Shown: piece after piece, positions 39,630 to 48,300 of the stretch
How positions within the stretch are numbered: the stretch's first letter is position 1
Layout of the letters: each line of letters begins with the position of its first letter
NCBI GenBank assembly: GCA_963763215.1
Contig: CAVXNX010000002.1
Location: 248,001-312,000 of the forward strand
From: DASQZK01 sp963763215
GTDB lineage: Bacteria > Bacteroidota > Bacteroidia > Bacteroidales > GCA-2748055
Reading direction: 5' to 3'
Length of the DNA: 64,000 nt
Program-made: the position numbers and the translations under genes
The notes under the pieces: generated by a model
Told to the model about the DNA's origin: nothing
The model's database searches: none
Seen by the model: the letters and a program-made list of their open reading frames with translations, nothing else

Positions 39630-39922
39630 TTAGTATTCATAATCGGTGACAACAACATCATGCCCGAACTGGCTCAGGTATTCGACGAGTTTCAGGTGCC
39701 CGGGATGGACCCGGTAAGCCTCCAGGTCCGCGGGGCTGCTGAAATCGCTGACCAGGGCGATATCGAAGGCATTTTTCCGGGTGCTGATGTTGATCCCGCC
39801 TTCTATATTAACAATCCGGGGATTTTATGCTTCAGATCATCGATGATCGTTTTTGTTTTTTTTATTTTTTCTTCCTTTCCTTCATTATCTTTGAAGCGGA
39901 ACATCACAATATGTTTGATCAT
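39630..39922 (-). CDS. Dabb (stress-responsive A/B barrel) family protein (frameshifted)
   Basis: About 97 residues with a frameshift near 39805. MIKHIVMFRFKD opens the alpha/beta barrel, followed after the break by NAFDIALVSDFSSPADLEAYRVHPGHLKLVEYL, the diagnostic C-terminal half of dimeric Dabb proteins. These small ferredoxin-like proteins appear in stress responses and in aromatic or polyketide cyclisation; no reaction can be assigned here. It starts 81 bases from the divergent udk gene. Confidence 0.8.
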
Positions 39923-40003
39923 GTTCTGTGGCGTTAGAGACGAATAGCGGTTTGACGTACAGGATGCAAAGTTAAACGATAATTCCAAAACATCATTTTA
40001 TTT

Positions 40004-40618
40004 ATGTTCATTATCGGAATCACCGGGGGCACAGGGAGCGGGAAAACGACCGTGGTCAGGAAGATCATCGAGAATCTCCCGGATAACCAGGTGACGCTCA
40101 TTCCGCAGGATTCCTACTACCGGGATAACGGTCACATCCCGATGGAGGAGAGGCAGAAGATCAATTTCGATCATCCTTCATCGCTCGAATTTCCGCTGCT
40201 GGTCGATCATATCAGGCAGCTCAAATCGGGACGGACCATTCAGCAGCCCGTGTATTCCTACCTGACCTGCACGCGCAGTCCGGAGACCATCACGGTGGAA
40301 CCCAGAAAGGTGGTCATTGTTGAGGGGATCCTGATCTTCACCCATGAACCTCTCCGGGAGATCCTCGACCTGAAAGTGTTTGTGGATGCCGATGCCGACG
40401 ACCGCCTGAGCCGGGTGATATACCGTGATCTCACCGAGCGCGGAAGGACGGTCGATGTCGTTCTCGATCGCTACCACGATACGGTCAAGCCCATGCACCT
40501 CCAGTTCATCGAGCCTACCAAGCGATATGCCGACATCATCGTCCCCCAGGGCGGGAATAATACCGTGGCGATCAATGTGCTGAGCACAATCATCAAACAA
40601 AGGCTGGGACTGCAGTGA
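40004..40618 (+). CDS. udk: Uridine kinase
   Basis: 204 residues, intact and of normal length. The Walker A loop is GITGGTGSGKTTVV; PQDSYYRD and NFDHPSSLEFPLL are the substrate-side motifs of uridine/cytidine kinases; VVIVEGILIF and the lid DRLSRVIYRDLTERGR follow. It phosphorylates uridine and cytidine in pyrimidine salvage. A purine-rich low-complexity tract starts right at its stop. Confidence 0.92.
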   Translation: MFIIGITGGTGSGKTTVVRKIIENLPDNQVTLIPQDSYYRDNGHIPMEERQKINFDHPSSLEFPLLVDHIRQLKSGRTIQQPVYSYLTCTRSPETITVEPRKVVIVEGILIFTHEPLREILDLKVFVDADADDRLSRVIYRDLTERGRTVDVVLDRYHDTVKPMHLQFIEPTKRYADIIVPQGGNNTVAINVLSTIIKQRLGLQ

Positions 40619-40692
40619 GGAGGGGAGGAGAGGAGGTGATGAGGTGAGGAAGTGAAGAGGTGAGGAAGGGAGGGAGGAAGGGAGAGGTTTAT
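40617..40692 (+). repeat. GA-rich low-complexity tract
   Basis: About 75 bases made almost only of G and A with scattered T, built from GAGGTGA/GGAAGTGA/GGAGGGA units directly after udk. A related tract (GAAGTGAGGAAGTGATGAGGTGATGAGG) overlaps the end of the exonuclease gene at about 41721-41755, and a third, more degenerate one lies at 3100-3260. Confidence 0.7.
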
Positions 40693-40733
40693 GCCAATCG
40701 GGGTAGAACACAGGAAAGCCTGGTTCAATAAAT

Positions 40734-40888
40734 AGTGCTTGCAAGAAAACGCCAATAGCTGCGTTATGCTCGACTTCAAAACAGTCATTTACGAATAGTA
40801 AACTCCTGTTTTTCAGTCATCGCAAGCCTTGCTCTTGACGTTTTCTTATCAAGCACGGCTAAAAAACATGAGTTTTCTTTCTGACACT
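40734..40888. mobile_element. MITE-like palindromic element, copy 2
   Basis: 155 bp; matches 29740-29890 apart from one substitution and a 4-base length difference near 40848. It is flanked on both sides by AAAT (40730-40733 and 40889-40892), unlike the AGTT around copy 1, as expected if each insertion copied its own 4-bp target. The 5' arm (AGTGCTTGCAAGAAAACGCC) pairs with the inner 3' arm (GACGTTTTCTTATCAAGCA) as a long stem around the central hairpin. It ends 108 bases upstream of the exonuclease start. Confidence 0.8.
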
Positions 40889-40996
40889 AAATAGATGCTG
40901 CGACTTCACGTGCAGGGAGCCACCGACTACCAATTTTCACTGCCAATTCTTTTTTTCCCGGCCGCTAGTTTTTACCTTTATAAAAACTATACGCAT

Positions 40997-41740
40997 ATGC
41001 TCGACCATTTGAACCCCGGGGACCTTCTTTTTCTGGATATCGAAACGGTACCTCAGGCACCGTCATACGAAGACGCAGACCCCGTTTTAAGAAAACTGTG
41101 GGACAAAAAAGCCGCATATTTTGTTGAAGAAGGCCAAAGTCCCGGAGATGTATACCAGAGAGCCGGCATTTATGCCGAGTTCGGACGGATCGTCTGTATC
41201 TCGGTGGGTCTCCTGACGACGGAGAACGGGGAACGGACCATGCGTCTGAAATCTTTCGCCGGGAAGGATGAGAAGGCCCTTCTCCTGGAATTTTCCGCCA
41301 TGCTGATGAAATATTCCCGCCGGAAGGAATTCTATCTCTGTGCCCACAACGGGAAGGAGTTCGATTTTCCTTACATCGCCCGGCGGATGCTCATCAACGG
41401 GATAGCTCTTCCCTCGGCCCTCGACGTGGCAGGGAAAAAACCCTGGGAGGTGAAATTTGTCGATACGATGGAACTATGGAAATTCGGCGATTTTAAGAAT
41501 TATACCTCTCTCGAATTGCTGGCCACGGTTTTCGGCATTCCGACCCCTAAGGATGATATCGACGGTTCCATGGTGGCCCGGGTTTTTTACGAGGAGGATG
41601 ATCTGCCCCGGATCGCCACCTACTGTGAGAAGGACGTGATCACCATCATCCAGTTGTTTCTGCGGTTCAAAGGCGAGGCGATGGTGAAGGAGGAGAGGAT
41701 TGTGTCGGTGGAGGGAAGAAGTGAGGAAGTGATGAGGTGA
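40997..41740 (+). CDS. DnaQ-like 3'-5' exonuclease (PolB-type, predicted)
   Basis: About 247 residues. The ATG at 40997 begins MLDHLNPGDLLFLDIETVPQ; codons upstream read into the MITE-like repeat and are not protein-like. The DEDDy exonuclease motifs are Exo I LFLDIET, Exo II CAHNGKEFDFPYIARR and Exo III ATYCEKDVITII. These stand-alone PolB-like exonucleases are common in Bacteroidota; their substrate, probably DNA in repair, has not been fixed. The last residues (SVEGRSEEVMR) are encoded by the GA-rich repeat, so the true end may once have been near EAMVKEERI. Confidence 0.8.
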   Translation: MLDHLNPGDLLFLDIETVPQAPSYEDADPVLRKLWDKKAAYFVEEGQSPGDVYQRAGIYAEFGRIVCISVGLLTTENGERTMRLKSFAGKDEKALLLEFSAMLMKYSRRKEFYLCAHNGKEFDFPYIARRMLINGIALPSALDVAGKKPWEVKFVDTMELWKFGDFKNYTSLELLATVFGIPTPKDDIDGSMVARVFYEEDDLPRIATYCEKDVITIIQLFLRFKGEAMVKEERIVSVEGRSEEVMR

Positions 41741-41818
41741 TGAGGTTATGAAGGGCGTGAGAACGTCGTTCAGGATCATACCGATATTCTCATAAGGTCC
41801 GTTCGAAGCCACCCGTAG

Positions 41819-41856
41819 GGGCGGGTCGCGACCCGCCCGTCCAGGTGTATACCTGG
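41819..41856. repeat. GC-rich palindrome followed by a second hairpin
   Basis: GGGCGGGTCGCGACCCGCCC at 41819-41838 is a perfect 20-base palindrome, followed by CCAGGTGTATACCTGG at 41841-41856, which folds as a 6-base stem with a GTAT loop. They lie between the converging exonuclease and hydrolase genes. The GGGGCGGGTCGCGACCCGCC motif is a frequent intergenic repeat in many bacterial genomes. Confidence 0.75.
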
Positions 41857-41984
41857 ATACATGGGTACGGGAAGACGGTAGGGACGAGGATCGTCGTAAG
41901 TTTCCTATCAGGCAAAGAAGAAAAATCGTGCATGCGATCATCCCGATATTCCCAAAAAGTCTGTTTCAGGCAATCCTTCCTCCC

Positions 41985-42797
41985 TCAATTCCCTTCCAGA
42001 AAATACCTCACATTCTTCAAAAACAATTCCGGCTGTTCGGCGTGAACCCAGTGACCGGCATTGGGAATGGTCACGATTTCGGCCGTCGGGAAAATGGTGT
42101 GGATGATACTGTAGTCAGCTTCCCGGATATAATCCGAATCGGCACCGCGGATAAAAAGAGCCGGGAATCCTGTAATGCCGTTGCCGTTGAGATACTTTTC
42201 CGGTGAGAGCCCGTCGAGGATCCGCGGCATTTCATCGTGCAGGGCCTGCAGGTTGAGTTTCCATTTAAAATGGGTCCTGTCCTTCCTCCGGACATTTTTC
42301 AGGAGAAACTGGCGGACCCGCTGAGAGGGGATGTATGGTGCCAGCATCATGTCGATGTCCATCCTCGATTCCGCCTTTTCGAAATCCACGTTCATCATGG
42401 CATTGACCACATTCAGGTGATCGAGGGTATGCGGTGAGGGTTGGTCGGTGCTGATGTACGACCGGGGGGAGATGTCGACCACGATCATCGACTGCACCCG
42501 TTCGGGCCAGGCCGCGGCGAAAAACATAACGGTCTTTCCGCCCATGGAATGGCCCATGAGAATGGCTTTGCCGAGGTTGTGCTCATCCATGAACCCGAGA
42601 AGGTCATTCTTCAGAACGGTGTAATTGTGCTCCGGGTCATGGGGTGAATGGCCATGGTTTCGCTGGTCGATGATGAACACTTCGTAGCGGTCGGCCAGGG
42701 CTCTTCCGATGCTGACCCAGTTATCCGATTCGCCGTAGAGTCCGTGAACAATGATCAGCGGTGGCCCTTCGCCGTATTTTCTGTAAAACAACTTCAT
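41985..42797 (-). CDS. Alpha/beta-fold hydrolase, YbfF-like esterase
   Basis: 270 residues, intact. The motifs IIVHGLYGESDNWVS (oxyanion loop), IDQRNHGHSPHD, the nucleophile elbow LMGHSMGGKTVM, IRGADSDYI (acid) and IPNAGHWVHAEQPE (histidine) match the YbfF/esterase group of the hydrolase family, whose preferred substrates are short-chain acyl esters or thioesters. Its ATG overlaps the pdxJ stop by four bases, so both are translated from one message, a pairing common in Bacteroidota. Confidence 0.85.
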   Translation of the reverse strand: MKLFYRKYGEGPPLIIVHGLYGESDNWVSIGRALADRYEVFIIDQRNHGHSPHDPEHNYTVLKNDLLGFMDEHNLGKAILMGHSMGGKTVMFFAAAWPERVQSMIVVDISPRSYISTDQPSPHTLDHLNVVNAMMNVDFEKAESRMDIDMMLAPYIPSQRVRQFLLKNVRRKDRTHFKWKLNLQALHDEMPRILDGLSPEKYLNGNGITGFPALFIRGADSDYIREADYSIIHTIFPTAEIVTIPNAGHWVHAEQPELFLKNVRYFLEGN

Positions 42798-43513
42798 GCC
42801 TCAACCAGTTGCCGTTTGTACATCTGGATCGTATTTTCAAGACCATAATAGAGGGCATCGGAGATCAGGGCATGACCGATGGACACTTCGAGCAGGCCCG
42901 GGACCTGGTGGTGAAAATAGTTCAGGTTTTCGAGATTCAGATCGTGACCGGCATTGATTCCGAGACCAACCTCCGCCGCCTTGGCGGCAGCCCTGGCAAA
43001 AGGCTCGACGGCTTTCCGGGGATCCTCCGGGAAGGCCGTGGCATAGGGCTCGGTGTAAAGTTCCACCCGGTCGGTGCCGGTATCGGCAGCATGCTCGATC
43101 ATGTCGAGGCGCGTATCGATGAAAATCGACGTGCGGATGCCGTAACTCTTCAGTTCCCGGATGACATCGATCAGAAAATTCTTATTGGCCAGGGTATCCC
43201 AGCCTTCCGACGAGGTGATGGCGCCCGGGGGATCGGGCACGAGCGTCACCTGGTCGGGAACGACTTCCCTGACCAGCTGCATGAATTTCACCGACGGATA
43301 CCCTTCAATATTGAATTCCGTGGAAACCACATGCTTGAGATCCCTGACATCCTGGTAACGGATATGCCGCTCGTCGGGCCGGGGATGAACCGTGATCCCT
43401 TCGGCACCAAACTCCTGGCAGCGCACGGCGGCTTTGATCACATCGGGAATATTTCCACCCCGCGAATTCCGAAGTGTTGCAATTTTGTTTATATTTACGC
43501 TTAATCTGGTCAT
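42794..43513 (-). CDS. pdxJ: Pyridoxine 5'-phosphate synthase
   Basis: 239 residues, intact. It joins 1-deoxyxylulose-5-phosphate and 3-amino-2-oxopropyl phosphate to form pyridoxine phosphate. Family marks are RLSVNINKIATLRNSRGG at the start, ITVHPRPDERHIRYQDV, QVTLVPDPPGA, ELYTEPYA and LGINAGHDLNLENL near the end. It opens the conserved divergent pair with the CBS-domain gene (start 60 bases away) and the chain nadK onward. Confidence 0.93.
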   Translation of the reverse strand: MTRLSVNINKIATLRNSRGGNIPDVIKAAVRCQEFGAEGITVHPRPDERHIRYQDVRDLKHVVSTEFNIEGYPSVKFMQLVREVVPDQVTLVPDPPGAITSSEGWDTLANKNFLIDVIRELKSYGIRTSIFIDTRLDMIEHAADTGTDRVELYTEPYATAFPEDPRKAVEPFARAAAKAAEVGLGINAGHDLNLENLNYFHHQVPGLLEVSIGHALISDALYYGLENTIQMYKRQLVEA

Positions 43514-43572
43514 GGCTTTGCACTCAAAAAATTTTTTGCAAAGTTACGGCTTTTCATCTGAAAACTGCAGAT

Positions 43573-44238
43573 ATGCTGGCGAAAGATTTGATGTCGGATG
43601 TTGTGCCTGCACTGAAAACTTCGGATACCGGTGTTCAGGCATTGTCGTGGATGGATATCTTCAGGATTTCCCATCTTCCCATCGTTAATAACCATGAATT
43701 TCTCGGACTGATCTCCGATAAGGATATCTATAATCTGAACATGGCCGAGGAACCCATCGGGAACCACCGTCTTTCGCTGTTCAGCCCGTATGTTTTTGAA
43801 GACCAGCACATTTATGAAGTAATCGAAGTGGCTTCCCGGCTCAACCTCAGCGTCGTACCGGTGCTCGACCGGTCGAACAATTACCTCGGGATGATCACCC
43901 TCAACGACCTGGTCCGGCATTTTGCCGATCTTTCCGCGCTGAAGCACCCCGGGGGGATCCTGGTGATCGAGGTGAATGAAAATGATTATTCGCTCACGGA
44001 GATTTCCCAGATCATCGAGAGCAATGATGCCAAGATCCTCAGCCTTTATATCTCATCGCCTGAAGATTCGACCAAGATGGATGTGACGCTGAAGATCAAC
44101 CGGACGGACCTGACATCCATCATCAGCACGTTCGAGAGGTATGAATATTCGATCAAGGCTTCGTATATGAAGGACGATGATGCCGAGAAACTTTATGAAG
44201 AACGTTTCGACATGTTCATGAGATACCTGAATATCTGA
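43573..44238 (+). CDS. CBS-domain protein
   Basis: 222 residues. Two CBS domains: the first from MLAKDLMSDVVPAL to FLGLISDKDIYN, the second from EDQHIYEVIEVASRLNLSVVPV to LGMITLNDLVRHF. A C-terminal ACT-like domain follows, GGILVIEVNENDYSLTEISQII, with a second part ending near YEERFDMFMRYLNI. CBS pairs bind adenine nucleotides; the regulated partner is unknown, but the fixed position next to nadK and pdxJ in Bacteroidota suggests a link to cofactor metabolism. ATG 43573 matches the usual N-terminus. Confidence 0.88.
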   Translation: MLAKDLMSDVVPALKTSDTGVQALSWMDIFRISHLPIVNNHEFLGLISDKDIYNLNMAEEPIGNHRLSLFSPYVFEDQHIYEVIEVASRLNLSVVPVLDRSNNYLGMITLNDLVRHFADLSALKHPGGILVIEVNENDYSLTEISQIIESNDAKILSLYISSPEDSTKMDVTLKINRTDLTSIISTFERYEYSIKASYMKDDDAEKLYEERFDMFMRYLNI

Positions 44239-44276
44239 CGAAAACCGGCAACATGTCGAACTGAAAACATCAAAGA

Positions 44277-45156
44277 ATGAGAATAGCACTTTTCGGGAAG
44301 CCTTTCAGCGAAGATTTCTACCAGAATATCAAACTTCTTTTCGACAAGCTGAATCAGTACAATACGGAGATCATCCTGCACCGGCTGTTTGCCGATTTTC
44401 TCATTGGAAAAGTCGGGATCCGGCCGGAGAACTGCAGTTATTATGATGAAGATACCGGCCTTCCCGGGAATATCGATTTTCTTTTTTCCCTTGGCGGTGA
44501 CGGGACATTCCTCGAGACGGTGAGCCACGTCAGGGACTCCGGAATCCCTATTCTGGGGATCAACACCGGGAGGCTCGGTTTTCTGGCCAACATCTCCCGC
44601 GACGATATCTCCAGGTTCCATCGATGAGCTGTTCAAAGGGAATTACAGCCTGGAAGACCGTTGCCTCATCCGGCTCAACACCTCATCCGGTCCGCTGGAT
44701 GAACTGAATACCGCCCTGAACGAGATCACCATCATCAAGAAGAACACGGCGATGATCACCATCAACACCGGGCTCGACGGTGATTACCTCAATTCTTACT
44801 GGGCCGACGGGCTCATCGTTTCCACACCTACCGGTTCCACCGCTTACTCCATGAGCGTTGGCGGGCCGATCGTTCTTCCGGAATCCAGGAATTTCATCAT
44901 CTCGCCCATTTCCCCCCATAACCTCACTGTCCGCCCCATCATCGTTCCCGATGATAAAACCATCAGTCTGGAAGTGCATTCCCGCAGCGATGAATTCCAG
45001 GTCGCCATGGATTCCAGGTCTTATACCGTAAAAACCAGCGTCAAACTTTTCATCGATAAGGCCCCCTATTGCATCAGGATGGTCAAGTTCCCCTTCAACA
45101 GCTTCTACAATACGCTGAGAAATAAACTGATGTGGGGGGTCGACCGGAGGAATTGA
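44277..45156 (+). CDS. nadK: NAD kinase (frameshifted)
   Basis: About 293 residues with a frameshift near 44620. The kinase signature is DFLFSLGGDGTFLETV, followed by INTGRLGFLANI; the second part has WADGLIVSTPTGSTAYSMSVGGPIV and ISPISPHNLTVRPIIV, the strongly conserved NAD-binding core. It converts NAD to NADP. It lies 38 bases after the CBS gene. In related genomes the next gene is usually a DUF6089-type protein, which here is about 6 kb further on. Confidence 0.92.
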
Positions 45157-45253
45157 TGCGGCATTGCCCTAAATTAGAGTGAATCCATATTACTTTTTTT
45201 CATCAAAAACCCGTATTTCCGCTCCGTATTTTTACCGGAAAAAACTATCATTG

Positions 45254-45274
45254 TGGTTCGCTCCTGGCGAACCA
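45254..45274 (+). promoter_or_regulatory. Leader hairpin before the giant hydrolase gene
   Basis: TGGTTCGC at 45254-45261 and GCGAACCA at 45267-45274 form an 8-base perfect stem with a 5-base loop, 30 bases before the ATG at 45305. It could affect translation or be a decayed terminator; no T tract follows. Confidence 0.4.
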
Positions 45275-45304
45275 GACTTATTTACCAACTAAAATTACCT
45301 GAGG

Positions 45305-48300
45305 ATGAATAACAGATTTACCATGTTAACCATCTTCCTTTTGACATTTTTCATGGCGGGCGTTCGTGCCCAGAACGGAGAAGTCACCTGGGAGAAATTC
45401 AACCTGTTTTCAGGAACTTTCGCCGATCTTTCTACGGCTCAAAATCCTGACGTCACACAAACCCTGAGTTCCATCGATGCTCCACAAAATGTTGATGACA
45501 ACTATTCGGCAAGGATCACAGGGTACATCGTTCCGGCAGAAACCGGCGACTATACGTTTTATGTTGCCTCCGACGATGGCAGCGAATTCTGGCTCAGCAC
45601 CGACATTTCGAGCCGACAAACCTGACGCTGATATGCAGTGTCAGTAACTGGACCAATTACAAAGCCTGGACAACGACAGCCGGCCAGGCTTCTCTCCGGT
45701 GCATCTCGATGCCGGGGGCTATTATTATTTTGAAGCACTGATGAAAGAAGGCGGCGGCGGCGACCACCTCGAAGTTGGGTGGAAAACCCCCAGCAATCCG
45801 ACAATCTCCATCATTGGCAGTTCATTCATTTCCAGCGAGGCCGTTGTCGATTCCACCCTAACCGAGATCGAAAATTTCGAGCTTCAGCGGTCTTGGCGTT
45901 CCCGTTACAGGTGTCATCGACAGCGCGGCCAGGACCATCCAGGTGGAGGTTCCCTACGGGTCGGATCTCACCGCACTTGTTCCCGTCATCAAGACATCTT
46001 ACGGCGCCACCGTTGATCCTGCCCCGGGCACCCCGGCCGATTTCACCAACCCGGTTGATTTCACCGTGACTTCTGCCGACGGAGAGCATACGGCCACTTA
46101 TACGGTAACAGTCACCGTGGCAGCCGCCCGCGACATCAACACAGTCACCGATGTCTCCCTGGATTTTGGTATCACATCGATCGCCGGAACCGTGGATGAC
46201 AATGCCAACACGATTACCTTCGACATCTATTCGGGTCTTCCGTCGGGAGGGAAACTGATGTTCACCCGTGATTATTTTGCCCAGTCCTCCGTGGCTTCGG
46301 GAGATTCCATCGACCTGAATACCGTGAACTCCCTGGATGTCACGGCACAAAACGGCGATTTGAGGTCGTATAGCCTCGTGTATCATTTCCTTTCCGGTGT
46401 TTCCGGGTTTGCCGATGATTTCTCCGGCGATGCCAACATGACCGGATGGGAAGTCCGGAACTGGAATAATTCGGGCGCCGGCAGTATCTTCACCATTTCG
46501 CGCGATGCCGCCGATGAAAACCTTGTCGTCACCAAGACCACCAGCGTGAACGACTACATCCGTTTCACCTTCCCCGAAGAGATGAACCTCGGGCTTGTCA
46601 AACCGTATGTCCGCTTCCGCGTGAAAAGTGCCGAAGCCCTGACCCGGTTTGAAGCCAGGCTCCAGGATATCAATGCCCCGACGAATGATGGGAATTTCAG
46701 CCAGTCGACCAATATCAAAGTACATTGCTGTCCCGGCCGACGGCGCCTATCACGAAGCCATATGGGACTTTTCTTCCGACTGGAAGAACGTCAACCCGTT
46801 CCAGGTCAAATACCTGATCATGGGTGTGGACCGGACCGTGAATCGTGCGCTCTGAGCGATGTCCGGATCGATGATTTCCGGGCCGGCACCGATGCCTACG
46901 CCAACCGCAAACCCACCGTCGACCCGGTTGCCAATCCCCATTGGGCTTACATCAGCGACGGTATGCAGACGGTGACCCTCACCGGCATCACCGACGGCAA
47001 CCCGGAACGCGATGAAACCGTCACGATCACTGCCACAAGCAGCAACCAGGCAGTCGTGGCCGACGGCGATATCACCGTAGATTATGATGGCACCTCTTCC
47101 ACAGCAACGATCAGCTACACGGCTTCTTCCAACGGCCCTGCCGTGATCACGGTCACCCTCAAGGATGACCGCGGAACCGTTTACTCCGATGAAGAGGATA
47201 CGCGAAACCGTTCAGTTCCTCGCCGAATTCCGCGATTCAACACCAGGTGTCAACGACGTGGCTACCTTTGGCATGCCGCAGTTCACACATGTCAACGTTG
47301 GCCAGGGTACCGAACATATCGTCATCCTTTCCCAGGTTGACGACGGTGATGCCGATGTCGAACAGAACATCTATTTCGACGATGTCAACAACTCACCCGA
47401 TATGATCACTGTCGATTCCATCGTCTATCATGCCGGCGATAATTTCGCCCTTGTGTATTTCCGCGACCTGGGATTGACCGGCACCGCATCTCTGACGGTA
47501 AGCTGTATCGACGAAGTCGACCAGGCTGCAGGGAATACACCTTTTGAACTGACATTCGATATCCCCCTGGGAACCTACAATACCTTCGGGTGTAAATACG
47601 GTGCCACCCAGATTGCCCAGTGGCAGGATTATCCCTACAAACAGGATCCGGTCTTCAAGGAAGGTTACCCGGTCACGCTGGAAACGGCCGATGTCCAGGA
47701 TATGTGCAAGGATGACTTCTTCTGGGGCAAAATGTGGGGTTATGTTATCGCCCCGGTGACGGGCGATTATAAGTTTTACTCCACCACGGAAGGTGAGGGG
47801 GAAGGCGAGTTCTATCTCAGTTCCAATTCCACACCGGACGGACTTCCGGCAAAGGCCCAGGTCACCGCACAAACCGGTCAGGCTTCAGCCTTCATCCACC
47901 TGGAAGCCGGCCAGGCCTATTACTTCGAAGCCTTCCACAAGGAGATCATCAACACTTATTTTCTTACGCTGGAATGGATCTATCCCGGACTGGACAATAA
48001 GGTGATCATCGGCAAGCCTTATCTTTTCACCCAGCTTGACATGGAAGCTCCCCAGGCCGTCACAAACCTGAGGATCAAAGCCAAGGGCTCCAGCCAGGCC
48101 AAAGTTGAATGGGATGCCGCCACCGATAACCTGAAAGTGAAAGGTTACAATGTTTATGTGAACGGTGAACTTTACAACCAGGATATCCTGACTGAAACCT
48201 CGATTCTCATTGAAAGTCTGGATCCCGATACGAAATATGACGTTTTCGTCCTGGCGGTGGATGCGCTGCAGAATTATTCGCATTCCTTCCAATGTACTCA

